A DNA stretch of 64,000 nt, taken from positions 50,506-114,505 of the forward strand of contig JANXSM010000118.1 of assembly GCA_025352665.1 (NCBI GenBank). The letters are read 5' to 3'. This document shows positions 1 through 8,894 of this stretch, in pieces. Origin of the DNA: Rhodospirillales bacterium (lineage in GTDB: Bacteria; Pseudomonadota; Alphaproteobacteria; Acetobacterales; Acetobacteraceae). Under the pieces are notes generated by a model, which was given only the letters and a program-made list of their open reading frames with translations, had not been told where the DNA came from and made no database searches. The position numbers were made by a program, and so were the translations under genes. Every line of letters starts with the position of its first letter. Within the stretch, counting starts at the first letter, position 1.

Positions 1-2
1 CC

Positions 3-1554
3 GAGCAGTATTTCTTTGCCGACGCGACCACGTTGCACGTCGCCGACGGCGGCTCGCAGAAATGGAGCCAAGTGGGCGGCACGTGGGTGTTCGACCACAT
101 GCTGTCGAAAGGGCTCAATCAGGTTGTCGATACCGCGAGCAGCGGCACCACCGGCCTGGTCGGGCTCACCGGCACGGTCGATGGCAATGGCAACGTCATT
201 CTCTACACCACCAACGAAACGGTGGCTGAAACCGATCCGACGTATCTCGACGGCATCACCGACACGCTGGCCGCGACCACTCTGCCGACCGGCGAGACAT
301 TCACGCTGCTTGAAACCGCAGCGCCCGGCACACTGATCCGCGGCGTCGCCTTCGCGCCGACGTCAGCCGGCACCACGCCGCAGGTGTCGACCACGATCAC
401 CGTATCCTCCGGCACCACCTCGGCTGGGCTTACGGTTGCCAACTGTGCCAGTGATCGTGCAGACCGGCGGCACGATCACTGGCACCACGCTGCTGTCGGG
501 TGCTGCGACCAATATCGCCTTGGGCGCCATCGACCCGGGCAGCTTCATCGCCCACGGCGCGAGTTGGCTGGTGGTGTGGTCGGCCAATGGCGACACGATC
601 GGCGGCAGCCAGACCGTCAGCGGGGCGACCGCGATCGTCACCAACGAAACCATAGAGAATGGCGGCGTGCTGAACCTGTTCCTCAAGGGAGGCATCGCCA
701 GCGGCACCATCGAGGCGACGACCGTCGTCAGCAGCGGCTACGGCGACCTCGGCGTGATCTCGGCCTTCGGCGCGACCGATGTGATCGACGAGCAGCTGAT
801 CAGCGCGACGGGTGCGGCCCTGGTGACCACAACCTCCAGCGGCAACAGGGTGGAAACGATCTCGGGCGGCACCTTCCCCGAATCGTTTATCTTCGCCGGC
901 ACCGCGGTCGCAGCCAACATCGCCATGGTCGCCGACGGAACCGGCGGCGCCGAACTGGTCAATGTCGCCTGCTTCGCCTCCGGCACCCACATCCGCACGA
1001 TCGCCGGCGAGGTCGCGGTCGAGCACCTGCGGGTAGGCGACATCGTGATGACCGCGAATGGAGGCGCACGGCCGTTGATCTGGCTTGGCAGCCGCACGCT
1101 TCACCCCGCCGACTATGGCAACGAAAGCAACATCGTCCCGATCCGCATCGCAGCCGGCGCCTTGGGGCCGGGGCTTCCGGCGCGCGACCTGCTACTGAGC
1201 CGGGAACACGCCATATCGACCGAAGGCGCCCTGATTCCGGTGGGCGAGCTGGTTAATGGTTGCTCCATCAACCCGGTCTCGGTCGAGCAGATCACCTACT
1301 GGCATATCGAGCTCGACGAGCACGACGTGCTTTTCGCCGAGGGCCTGCCGGCGGAAAGGCACCTCGAGAACGACAACCACGAGGACTTTGAAGGCGGTGC
1401 CACCGTGAACATGCAGCCGCTGCGGAACGGCTCCGAGGGGGCTTCGACGATGACCTGCGCACTCGTCCGCCGGCAGGGCTTCGAGGTCGAGCTGATGCGC
1501 TCCATACTGTGGAGTTGCATCGAACTGCAACGAGAGGCCGCTCTCGCCGCCTAG
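3..1554 (+). CDS. Hint-domain surface/secreted protein, 5' end outside window, apparent frameshift
   Basis: The protein enters from the left edge in one frame (E-Q-Y-F-F-A-D-A...) and continues to about base 450 with Ser/Thr/Gly-rich passenger repeats. The coding signal then moves to another frame that runs to the TAG at 1554. The two halves join smoothly (G-L-T-V-A-N-C-A then V-I-V-Q-T-G-G) if one base near 450 is removed, so this is an insertion, a sequencing error or a broken gene. The second half carries a Hint (Hedgehog/intein-like) domain starting at Cys (codon 970-972) in C-F-A-S-G-T-H-I-R-T, followed by V-E-H-L-R-V-G-D-I-V and, later, R-E-H-A. Such domains in alphaproteobacteria cap large repeat-rich surface proteins. 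A shorter reading would start at TTG 436. Confidence 0.7.
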
Positions 1555-1613
1555 AGCCTGATGACTGAAGGTGGAATCACCGAAAGGTCTGAAACACGCC
1601 ATAAAACAAAGAG

Positions 1614-1657
1614 CTTGAGCGGGATGACGTCGCCTATCAGACGTCATCCCGCTCAAG
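1614..1657. repeat. interspersed palindrome, copy 1 (17-bp perfect arms, 10-nt loop)
   Basis: Arms CTTGAGCGGGATGACGT (1614-1630) and its exact complement (1641-1657) flank the loop CGCCTATCAG. The palindrome is the distal half of a roughly 100-bp block starting at about 1554 (TAGAGCCTGATG...). A block with the same architecture and the identical loop lies at 7457-7563, but its arm sequence is different. It resembles the dispersed palindromic elements of alphaproteobacterial genomes and may also end transcription of the preceding gene. Confidence 0.8.
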
Positions 1658-1794
1658 TCCTCGGCGATCCTCAGATTGCGGCGTGCTGCAGGACCGATGA
1701 TGCTCGAGCGGCGTGCTCCAGGCCGGTGTTGCTGGAATCCCGCCGATGCTATGCTACACAGCCTGATGATCGGCTGAAGGCGGAAGGGACGACG

Positions 1795-2661
1795 ATGAAT
1801 TCCATGGAACAGACAGGTGCTGCACCTGGTGCCCGGCCGGCTCAGAGCCCGTTCAAGGCGCGCAAGACCCTGATCTTCGCCAACGACAAATCCAGCGGCA
1901 AGACCACCACGGCAAACGCCGTGCTGGTTAGCCTGCTGCAGCGCTACCCGATCCTGATGCGCAGCATCGACGTGCGCGAATACGAGCGCCAGCCGCGCCT
2001 GTCGCTGATCTTCAAGAAGGAGGATGGGTTCAACTCCATCATGCATCGCGACGCGCGCAACGGGGCGGCCTTCGACATGGCGCGCGAACTAGCCTACGAC
2101 CCCAATGCCACCCCGTGGGACGATCTGCTGTACGACATCGGCATTGGCAATCTAATCGTCGACCTCGGCTCCAACACCTTCTCCGAAATCTGCCGGATCC
2201 TAGATGACGAGCCACGGCCAATCTTCCCCGATGGCGGCGACCGCGTGGGCATCGTGGTGCCGGTGACCACGGCGGCCGACAGTCTCGAGTCGGGCATGGC
2301 CGCGATCGATCATGTCAGCAGTTGGGGGCCGCGAACGCATATCTTCATCGTCGAACAGGAATATCTCGGCCGCTTCAGCGCTGATATTTCGGATTGGACG
2401 AGCTACCGTGACCGTATGGTGGCCGCCGACCCCTCGCGCGTCCAGGTGATCCGCATCGAGAAGTTGCTGGTGGCCGACATCGGCTCCGTGGTGTTCCAGC
2501 GCATCGACAAGATCGTGGAGAATGCCCAGTCCATGCTGCGCTCGGACAAGCTTACCGGCGCTGCCCTGCTGCGCGCCCTGCGCCAGGCTCGGGCCGAAAT
2601 CTCTTGGGGCAACCGCACGCTGGACGCGATGAAGCCGATCGCCGACTGGTTCGCCAACTGA
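1795..2661 (+). CDS. ParA/MinD-like P-loop ATPase of unknown role
   Basis: The product has 288 residues. ATG 1795 is chosen because GGAAGGG lies 6 bases upstream and the frame before it looks non-coding. Residues 25-39 (T-L-I-F-A-N-D-K-S-S-G-K-T-T-T) form a deviant Walker A with the extra lysine (K32) typical of the MinD/ParA/SIMIBI group, although the first glycine is replaced by Asn. L-I-V-D-L-G-S-N in the middle fits a Walker B strand, and V-G-I-V-V-P-V-T-T-A-A-D-S fits the nucleotide-base loop. No ParB partner or partition site is visible, so plasmid or chromosome partition is not supported. A regulatory or positioning ATPase linked to the upstream surface protein is possible but unproven. 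Confidence 0.75.
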   Translation: MNSMEQTGAAPGARPAQSPFKARKTLIFANDKSSGKTTTANAVLVSLLQRYPILMRSIDVREYERQPRLSLIFKKEDGFNSIMHRDARNGAAFDMARELAYDPNATPWDDLLYDIGIGNLIVDLGSNTFSEICRILDDEPRPIFPDGGDRVGIVVPVTTAADSLESGMAAIDHVSSWGPRTHIFIVEQEYLGRFSADISDWTSYRDRMVAADPSRVQVIRIEKLLVADIGSVVFQRIDKIVENAQSMLRSDKLTGAALLRALRQARAEISWGNRTLDAMKPIADWFAN

Positions 2662-2912
2662 GCCAATCCGCCGTGGCGGACGGGGCGAGCCAGGATCTGA
2701 ACAACCGGGTAACCATCATTGGCCGGATGATAGCCATGTTTGCCGTACTGCAGTGCCGCCCCAACCGGGCTGCGATCGCACCACCAAATTGGTGCATGGA
2801 CAGGTTGGCGGCGAAGATATGCCATCCCCAGGTTACGACTATCCTGCTAGCTTTAGGCTTACTGCCAGAATACGTCTCCTCGGCCGCCGGGTCCCTTCTT
2901 CGGGTGAACTAG

Positions 2913-3061
2913 GAGCCCGTCTGAGTAATCGCTTACGTAAGCACACCGCGCAACATTGGTTCGCAGCCGAGGCGGCGCTGATTATTTTTAGAATCAGCCT
3001 GCCCCCTCTGAAGCAAGCCTCTTTCGTTTTTCGTTACGGCCATGATTACTCAGACAGGCTC
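2913..3061. mobile_element. MITE-like 149-bp element with IS5-type terminal inverted repeats
   Basis: The left end GAGCCCGTCTGAGTAATC (2913-2930) and the right end GATTACTCAGACAGGCTC (3044-3061) are inverted repeats matching at 17 of 18 positions. CTAG flanks both ends (2909-2912 and 3062-3065), as expected of a 4-bp target duplication of IS5-group elements; CTAG is itself palindromic, so it could instead be the outer end of the repeat. The interior is too short for a transposase, so this is a non-autonomous or internally deleted derivative. It lies at the truncation point of an IS630-type transposase gene. Confidence 0.7.
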
Positions 3062-3065
3062 CTAG

Positions 3066-3297
3066 CCGTGGCTGCAGCCGGGTCAGGCGCCGGGCGCGAC
3101 ACCAGGCCGTCCGCGCCCGGCTCGTTATAGCGCAGCACCCAATCACGCAGGGTTTGCCGATCCATCCCCGCCTGGCGGGCCGCGTCCTCGCGCGAACGGC
3201 CTTCCAAGATCATGGCGAGCGCCAAAAGCCGTCGACTTTGTGATGAATTCCGGCTCGTGACTGCCAAATCACGCAGACCAGCCGCTGTATGGTCCAT
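3066..3297 (-). pseudogene. IS630-family transposase, N-terminal fragment
   Basis: Reading from ATG 3297, the product (M-D-H-T-A-A-G-L-R-D-L-A...) contains the helix-turn-helix typical of IS630 transposase N-termini: L-A-L-A-M-I-L-E-G-R-S-R-E-D-A-A-R-Q-A-G-M-D-R-Q-T-L then R-D-W-V-L-R-Y-N-E-P-G-A-D-G-L. The frame runs into the IS5-type terminal repeat at 3065, and no DDE catalytic part is found on either side. The fragment was therefore truncated, probably by insertion of the small element. Bases 3298-3572 and 2662-2908 hold no gene I can support. Confidence 0.75.
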
Positions 3298-3572
3298 CCG
3301 TGTCACCTTTACCGCCGCAGCCAGCTCATGCTTCAACGCGGAGAAACGACCGCACGCTCTGAGAATCAGGCTCTCAACGCTTTGGGAATCCCGGTGTATC
3401 AAGAATTGCGGCGGGTGGTATGAGCCACGCATCCCCTGGTCGTTCGTCGGGCATGGGCCCGTTGTATTCAGCCGGGCGACCATCGCGGGGTGCGAGGGCT
3501 GGGTAATGCGAGTAGACGCCGCCCGACAGTTGATCGGAAATCAAATCGGTGGTGCTGCCGCCAGGCAGTAGG

Positions 3573-5159
3573 TCAGCCCGTCAGCACCATCGCAGCGCCC
3601 TTTTCGGCGATCATGATGGTCGGCGCGTTGGTATTGCCGTTGATATGCGTTGGCATCACTGAGGCGTCGATCACCCGCAGGCCCGAAACGCCCCGCACCC
3701 GCAACTGCGGGTCCACCACAGAACCAGGATCGCCGCCCATGCGGCAGGTGCCGATGAAATGATGGGTGGTGTTGGACAGGGCGCGAATGCTTTCGGCGAG
3801 CGCCGCATCGTCGTCCACCACCGCCTGGCCCGGCTCGATCTCATGGTCGATGAACGGGGCCATCGTATCGTTGAGCAGGATCTTGCGTAGCCGGCGCACG
3901 CCCGCGATGAGCACGGGCATGTCGGACGGATTGCTGAAATAGCGCGGCATGATCCGCGGCAGGTCGGCCGGTGCTGCCGAGCGCAGGCGGATCTCGCCGC
4001 GGCTCTCCGGCCTGCCTTGGCGAATGGTGACGGTGAAACCTTCACGCGATGGCAGCATGTTGCCGGGATCGGGCAGCAGCCCCATGCACAGGCCCACTTG
4101 CAGGTCCGGTATCTCCAGATCCTCGTGGGACCGGATGAACCCGCCGGTCGGGAACGAGGTGCCGGCGAGAATGCCGGTTCGGTGAAACGCATATTGAAGC
4201 ACCGCCTTCGCGCCGCGGATCGGCCGCGTGTGGGCGAACGCCGTCACGGGGCGGTTACAAGCAAAATTCATGCGGTAGGAGACGTGATCGGCCAGGTTCT
4301 GCCCCACGGCGGCCCGGTCCACGAACACCGGCAGGCCGAATTCCTGCAACTGCTCGGCGGGGCCTATGCCTGACAGCATTAGCAGCTTCGGCGAGTTGAA
4401 GACACCGCCGGCAAGCAGGGTTTCCCGCGCGGCATTGATCCGCAGAGTTTCGCCCCTGCGCGTTACCTCGGCACCGACAACCCGGGTGCCTGCGAACAGC
4501 AACCGGTTCGCCTCCGCCCCGGTCAGCACGGTCAGGTTGGCGCGTGACATGATCGGCTTGAGATAGGCGGTGGCCGTACTCCAGCGCCGTCCATGCTGGA
4601 TGTTCACGTCGTAATGCCCGAAGCCTTCCTGAGAGGCCGCGTTGAAATCGACGTCGGTAGCGTAGCCTTCCTTTGCTGCCGCGGCGAGGAACGCTTCGCA
4701 GATCGGCGTCACCGGTCGGCCGCGCGTCACTTCCAGCGGCCCGTCGCCGCCGTGGTATTCGCTCGCCCCGCGCTCGTTGCGCTCCGCTTTGCGAAAGAAC
4801 GGCAGCACGTCCTCATACGACCACCCCTCGCAGCCACGTTGGCGCCAATCGTCATAGTCGCGCGCGTTGCCGCGGATGTAGATCATGCCGTTGAGCGTGC
4901 TCGTGCCTCCCAGCACCTTGCCGCGAAACAGCGGCACGGAGCGACCCCCCAGGCCTGGTTCGGGCTCGCTCATGTAGCCCCAGTTTACTGCGGGAGTGGC
5001 AAGAGTACGGCTCACGGCCCCTGGCACATGCAGCAATGGATCGCGATCGGCGATGCCTGCTTCGAGCAGGATCACGCGGTTGGACGGATTGGCCGACAGC
5101 CGGTTGGCGAGCACGCAGCCGGCCGAGCCGGCGCCGATCACCAGAAAGTCGCATTCCAT
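3573..5159 (-). CDS. GMC-family FAD-dependent oxidoreductase (choline dehydrogenase-like)
   Basis: The 528 residues are full length for the glucose-methanol-choline family. The N-terminus has the FAD dinucleotide-binding motif (V-I-G-A-G-S-A-G-C-V-L-A-N-R-L, residues 6-20) and E33 for the ribose. G-T-S-T-L-N-G-M at about 85 is GMC signature 1, G-G-V-F-N-S-P-K-L-L-M-L-S-G-I-G is signature 2, and the C-terminal T-H-H-F-I-G-T-C-R-M-G and H-I-N-G-N-T-N-A-P-T carry the catalytic His and Asn. It probably oxidises an alcohol substrate using FAD. It lies 13 bases downstream of the SnoaL-like gene on the same strand, so the two are probably co-transcribed. The substrate cannot be read from sequence. 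Confidence 0.93.
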   Translation of the reverse strand: MECDFLVIGAGSAGCVLANRLSANPSNRVILLEAGIADRDPLLHVPGAVSRTLATPAVNWGYMSEPEPGLGGRSVPLFRGKVLGGTSTLNGMIYIRGNARDYDDWRQRGCEGWSYEDVLPFFRKAERNERGASEYHGGDGPLEVTRGRPVTPICEAFLAAAAKEGYATDVDFNAASQEGFGHYDVNIQHGRRWSTATAYLKPIMSRANLTVLTGAEANRLLFAGTRVVGAEVTRRGETLRINAARETLLAGGVFNSPKLLMLSGIGPAEQLQEFGLPVFVDRAAVGQNLADHVSYRMNFACNRPVTAFAHTRPIRGAKAVLQYAFHRTGILAGTSFPTGGFIRSHEDLEIPDLQVGLCMGLLPDPGNMLPSREGFTVTIRQGRPESRGEIRLRSAAPADLPRIMPRYFSNPSDMPVLIAGVRRLRKILLNDTMAPFIDHEIEPGQAVVDDDAALAESIRALSNTTHHFIGTCRMGGDPGSVVDPQLRVRGVSGLRVIDASVMPTHINGNTNAPTIMIAEKGAAMVLTG

Positions 5160-5172
5160 TATGGTCTGGCCA

Positions 5173-6303
5173 TCACGCCGGAAGCTTCAACTGCACCCGC
5201 AGGGCAAGTTCGTCATACAGCGTCCATTCCTCGACGACCTTGCCGTCCACGACGTGGAAATGCGACATGCCCATCACATACAGCGGCTTTGTGGTCGGCG
5301 CGCCCAGCACGCCGAAGCCGGTGTGGTGCCCCTCCATCGTCCAGCGCACGGCGATCTTCACCCCACCTTCGACACTGTCGACCGAGCACACGTGATGCGG
5401 GATCCAGGTGGCATCGGGGATCATGGCGAGGAACGAGATCGCCTGGTGGATCGCCTGGCCCTGGCCGGTTAAGTCGCGCATGCCGGGGCCGTGCCAAATC
5501 ACCGTTGGCGCATACACATCGCGCAGATGGCCGAACATGCGGCGGTTCCAGACCTCGTGCAGCGAGGTCAGCAGCGTTGCCTCCGCATCGGTGTGGGCGA
5601 TCGAGAGATCGCTGATGGCACCCGGCGGTTCCTGGCCGAGCATGCGGCTGCTGTCGCCGAGCACGGGGGCCAGCACGCCGCGCGCGGCCTGCGCCGCCGC
5701 CAGGCTGGTGGCAAGCGCATCCAGATCCACACCGAGGCAGCGCAGGGTGGCCATGTTGTCGCGCACCAGCCACTCGCGAAAAATCTTGTTCTCGAACACC
5801 ATGCAGTCGGCGATGGTGCGCGAGTAGAACGTTTTGCCGGTCGGCGGGCCATACGGGCCGGCGGCGGTATGGCGGCCGACGCTGGTGATCAGATGCGAGG
5901 TGTAGAACCCGTTGCGGTCGTCGCCATTCCAGATCACCTGCGACGCCAGACCGCGCCGCTCAGGGAATTCGGCGATGCGCTGGATGGTGGCGCGCACCAC
6001 CTCCTCACGCGAATGCGTGGTGCCCATGGTGCCGTACACGACAGAGTTATGCGTGTAGTGCGAATAGATCAGCCCGACGTTCTTCTCGTCCCAGATCAAA
6101 TGGGTGCAGCGCACGATGTAGTCGACGATGTCGGTGTAGATCGGGTCGAACCCTTGCATCGACTGCACGCGCTCGCGATTCTTCGGCGCGAGGCTTGTGT
6201 AGTCCATCCGTTCGACCTGCAGAACGGCACCGCGCTCCTCGGATTTCTGCCGCTTGCTCGCGGGGGAAGAGGGGGGAAGGGTCACGGATGAAACCTCGCT
6301 CAT
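5173..6303 (-). CDS. Tandem SnoaL/NTF2-like protein
   Basis: The product has 376 residues from ATG 6303 (M-S-E-V-S-S); an in-frame start at 6327 is less likely. The sequence shows two successive cone-shaped SnoaL/NTF2-like modules. The first (about 45-180) contains I-Y-S-H-Y-T-H-N-S-V-V-Y-G and S-R-T-I-A-D-C-M-V-F-E-N. The second (about 240-370) contains W-N-R-R-M-F-G-H-L-R-D-V-Y-A-P, G-P-G-M-R-D-L-T-G and the H-F-H-V-V-D-G-K-V-V-E-E-W final strand. SnoaL-like proteins act as cyclases, hydratases or isomerases on polyketide- or steroid-like substrates. Pairing with a GMC oxidoreductase and a divergent LacI regulator suggests a small catabolic unit. Confidence 0.85.
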   Translation of the reverse strand: MSEVSSVTLPPSSPASKRQKSEERGAVLQVERMDYTSLAPKNRERVQSMQGFDPIYTDIVDYIVRCTHLIWDEKNVGLIYSHYTHNSVVYGTMGTTHSREEVVRATIQRIAEFPERRGLASQVIWNGDDRNGFYTSHLITSVGRHTAAGPYGPPTGKTFYSRTIADCMVFENKIFREWLVRDNMATLRCLGVDLDALATSLAAAQAARGVLAPVLGDSSRMLGQEPPGAISDLSIAHTDAEATLLTSLHEVWNRRMFGHLRDVYAPTVIWHGPGMRDLTGQGQAIHQAISFLAMIPDATWIPHHVCSVDSVEGGVKIAVRWTMEGHHTGFGVLGAPTTKPLYVMGMSHFHVVDGKVVEEWTLYDELALRVQLKLPA

Positions 6304-6342
6304 GCTTGCTGTCCTGCGCTGTCCCATTCAGGCAATAGGGTT

Positions 6343-6380
6343 TTGACTGCGAAGTCAATCGATGATGATTGCGCAGTCAA
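6343..6380. promoter_or_regulatory. Operator-like repeats in the divergent promoter
   Basis: TTGACT-GCGA-AGTCAA (6343-6358) is an inverted repeat. The first nine bases of it, TTGACTGCG, recur on the opposite strand within 6367-6380 (GATTGCGCAGTCAA read forward). The sites lie between the SnoaL-like gene and the LacI-type regulator gene, where the regulator would be expected to control both promoters. This is inferred from symmetry and position. Confidence 0.55.
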
Positions 6381-6400
6381 GATTCGTGATAGAAGGCGGT

Positions 6401-7402
6401 ATGGACACTTCGCCGCCGCGCCAGGCCACTTCGTATGACGTCGCCACGCTGGCCGGCGTGTCGCAATCCACGGTGTCGCGCTGCTTTCGTGACGGGGCCA
6501 GCCTGTCGCCCGACAAGCGCGAACGTATCGAGGCGGCGGCACAGGCGTTGGGTTACGCACCCAACAAGATCGCCCGCTCGCTGATCACCCAACGCAGCAA
6601 CATCATCGGTGTGCTGGTGGGAGAGGCGACCGTCCATGCCTATCCCGATCTGCTGCTGAAACTCGGTGCCGAGATCCAGGCCGCGGGCCGCCGCATGCTT
6701 GTGTTCACCTTGTCGGGTCCTGACACCGCCGCCGCGGCCTTGCCGGATATTCTCGCCTATCACGTGGACGGCCTGATCGCAGGTTTCGCGCCCCCGGGAC
6801 AAATGCTTGATGTCTGCGCCCAGCGCCGTATTCCCATCGTTCTTTACAACAACATCAGTGACGACGGCTGGTCCTGTTCGGTCGGCTGCGACGACACGGC
6901 GGCGCTGGCAGCTCTGGTCGCGCATCTGCACGCCAACGGCAGCCGCCGGCTCGACGTCATCGCAGGCCCCGGATCAGGTGCCGTGAGCCGCTCCCGCCTG
7001 CAGGCGCTGCGCGAGGCTGCGGCGACCTATGATCTGCCGATCGCCCGGACCGTCCATGCCGCCTATAGTTACGAAGCTGGTCGCATCGCAACCCGCGCGC
7101 TTGCCCCGTTGGCCGACACTCTGGTCTGCGCCAACGATGCCATCGCACTGGGCGCCATCGACGCCTGCCGCTACGATCTGGGACTTTCCATTCCCCTGGA
7201 CATCGCCATTGCTGGTTACGACAACATTCCAGAAGGCGCGTGGCCGCCGTACAGCCTCACGACACTGGCCCAGCCGCTGGAAATGCTGACCCGCACGGCG
7301 GTGCGCATGATCGTCGAGCAACTGGAGGGTGCCGGCGCCAGTGGCGAGCATCGGCTGATGCCGGCAAGCCTGGTGGTACGGGGATCGACACGTTTGGGCT
7401 GA
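6401..7402 (+). CDS. LacI-family transcriptional regulator
   Basis: The product has 333 residues from ATG 6401 (M-D-T-S-P-P-R-Q). The N-terminal helix-turn-helix and hinge read S-Y-D-V-A-T-L-A-G-V-S-Q-S-T-V-S-R-C-F-R and G-Y-A-P-N-K-I-A-R-S-L; the rest is a periplasmic-binding-protein-like effector domain ending in the usual V-V-R-G-S-T-R. It is transcribed away from the SnoaL/GMC pair and probably represses it and itself through the repeats at 6343-6380. Its DNA-binding domain closely resembles that of the second LacI-type regulator at 32861, suggesting related ligands or a shared origin. Confidence 0.93.
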   Translation: MDTSPPRQATSYDVATLAGVSQSTVSRCFRDGASLSPDKRERIEAAAQALGYAPNKIARSLITQRSNIIGVLVGEATVHAYPDLLLKLGAEIQAAGRRMLVFTLSGPDTAAAALPDILAYHVDGLIAGFAPPGQMLDVCAQRRIPIVLYNNISDDGWSCSVGCDDTAALAALVAHLHANGSRRLDVIAGPGSGAVSRSRLQALREAAATYDLPIARTVHAAYSYEAGRIATRALAPLADTLVCANDAIALGAIDACRYDLGLSIPLDIAIAGYDNIPEGAWPPYSLTTLAQPLEMLTRTAVRMIVEQLEGAGASGEHRLMPASLVVRGSTRLG

Positions 7403-7946
7403 GGATCTGCCCTCGATCAGCCAAGTAATTTCCGCAGCGCGCCATTTTGTGCATCTGCTAGAGCATCATCCGACCAAAAAAATCACCGTTCGGATAAAGA
7501 TGCTCGCTAAAACAGAAGGCTAGAGCATGATCCGCGCGCCTATCAGCGCAGATCATGCTCTAGACGCGATTTGGTGCGTCGAGCGCTGGATACGATGAAA
7601 TGGATTTGGTGAAGTCTGCACCCGCATCAACTAACCACTTCATCTTTGCCCAGAGAGGTGGCTGGCTTTGTCGTGACACCGTTTCGGTTTCTATAAGAAG
7701 AGCCTCTGCCGGTTAATGGGTCCTTCGTGGTAGCCCGACCGCGGCAACGCCCAGGCTACAACACGAAACCATTGTGCCGCCGATAGCAGCACGTTGTTGT
7801 AGCAGGCTTGGTCGTGCGATCGTCGGAAAGGCCACCCCCGCGACCATCTGCGTCTGTTGCACATTGTCGGCGTTCTCGCCGTACAGCATGTCCCAAACCA
7901 GCATGGCGTGGTCGCGCATGACCGGCGCGATTTTTCAGACCGGCCT
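7403..7946. other. 544-bp gap: palindromic repeat block and unassigned remnant
   Basis: The left part holds the second interspersed palindrome block (7457-7563). The right part, read on the minus strand from about 7919 to 7720, has weak protein-like character (M-R-D-H-A-M-L-V-W-D-M-L-Y-G-E-N) that soon degrades and crosses frames. It could be the remains of a gene once at the end of the degradative operon. I do not recognise its family and call no gene here. Confidence 0.5.
7457..7563. repeat. interspersed palindrome block, copy 2
   Basis: Perfect 13-bp arms CTAGAGCATGATC (7520-7532) and GATCATGCTCTAG (7551-7563) surround an inner GCGC stem and the loop region CGCCTATCAG, which is identical to the loop of the copy at 1614-1657. 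The upstream half (from 7457: CTAGAGCATCATCC..., AATCACCG, TAAAACAGAAGG) aligns with the upstream half of copy 1. The arms differ between copies while symmetry is kept, as expected for a structured DNA or RNA element. Confidence 0.75.
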
Positions 7947-8894
7947 CTAGGCCCGCCCGAACTGCACACTCTCCGGCTGTTCGGTGCCCACCACCGACCA
8001 CACGGTGCAGGCGCCGGCGCTGTTGTTACGGAACCAATGGCTGCGGCCCGCCGGATTGAACACCAGGTCGCGCGGACCGAGTTCCATTTCGATGCGTTGC
8101 CCGTTCTCCTCCCAGCCGATTGTCAGGCTGCCGTCGAGCACCAGGAAGGTATCCTCGACGTCGCGCACATAGGGTTTCACGCCGGCCCCTGGGGGGATGC
8201 CCAGCATCTCCTTGCGGCAGGTGGTGGAATCGACGCCGCCCGGGCCGACATACACCTTGCGTGTGAAACCCGCCGGGTCCCACAGGGTCGGCTGTTCGCT
8301 GTGGCGAATGACGTATTTCGCCATCAGCTGCTGCAGCGGATGCGAGCCTTCGGGATCGTGCGGCAGCGTTTTTCCGGGCACTGCCCCGAACGCGCGCGCC
8401 AAGGCGGGATCGGTGTTCTTCGGATGGTAGAGATAACGCGGCGGCAGCGGCTTGCCGACGTCGACGCTGATGGACATCAGCACCGGTTCAATCCCGTCAT
8501 TGCGAAAGCCGTGGCCGATGTCGCGCGCATTGAGGATCATGTCGCCAGGCCCAAGCTTGACTTCCACCACCTCGCCGTTCTGCTCCCACCCTACGGTGAG
8601 TACACCATCGATGATCAGGAACGATTCTTCGATTTCATGGGCGTGGCAGGCAGCGTATTTGCCAATGTGCTTGTAAATCAGGCTGAGCGTGAAATGCTCT
8701 GGCTTCAGCGTGCCAGGCTCGCCCACTTTCGGCGATCCGCCGGCGCCGATATAGCGCATCTGCGCACGCTGCAGATCAGGATAGCCGGTGTTGGAGGGAA
8801 ATGCGTCCCAATCGAAGGTTTTTTGGATATGGCGCACCACGTGGCGGCGCAGATCGGCGGCAAGTGTCGGTGCAACTGCGGAAATGACGTTCAT
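7947..8894 (-). CDS. Bicupin protein (gentisate dioxygenase-like fold)
   Basis: The product has 315 residues from ATG 8894, which has GGAAG 8 bases upstream and overlaps the previous stop (ATGA); an ATG at 8909 is possible. The first cupin keeps the full metal motif G-K-Y-A-A-C-H-A-H-E-I-E-E-S-F-L-I-I-D-G and a later H-G-F-R-N. The second cupin has lost the H-x-H pair (P-Y-V-R-D-V-E-D) but keeps S-H-W-F-R-N. So a single metal site in the N-terminal half is expected, as in ring-cleaving bicupin dioxygenases. It is the last gene of the degradative operon; ring cleavage or isomerisation are candidate roles, with the substrate unknown. Confidence 0.85.
   Translation of the reverse strand: MNVISAVAPTLAADLRRHVVRHIQKTFDWDAFPSNTGYPDLQRAQMRYIGAGGSPKVGEPGTLKPEHFTLSLIYKHIGKYAACHAHEIEESFLIIDGVLTVGWEQNGEVVEVKLGPGDMILNARDIGHGFRNDGIEPVLMSISVDVGKPLPPRYLYHPKNTDPALARAFGAVPGKTLPHDPEGSHPLQQLMAKYVIRHSEQPTLWDPAGFTRKVYVGPGGVDSTTCRKEMLGIPPGAGVKPYVRDVEDTFLVLDGSLTIGWEENGQRIEMELGPRDLVFNPAGRSHWFRNNSAGACTVWSVVGTEQPESVQFGRA

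Noticed and set aside
1795..2661. Chromosome or plasmid partition (ParA) role for the P-loop ATPase
   Set aside because: No ParB gene, parS-like site or replication gene is nearby; only the fold is supported.
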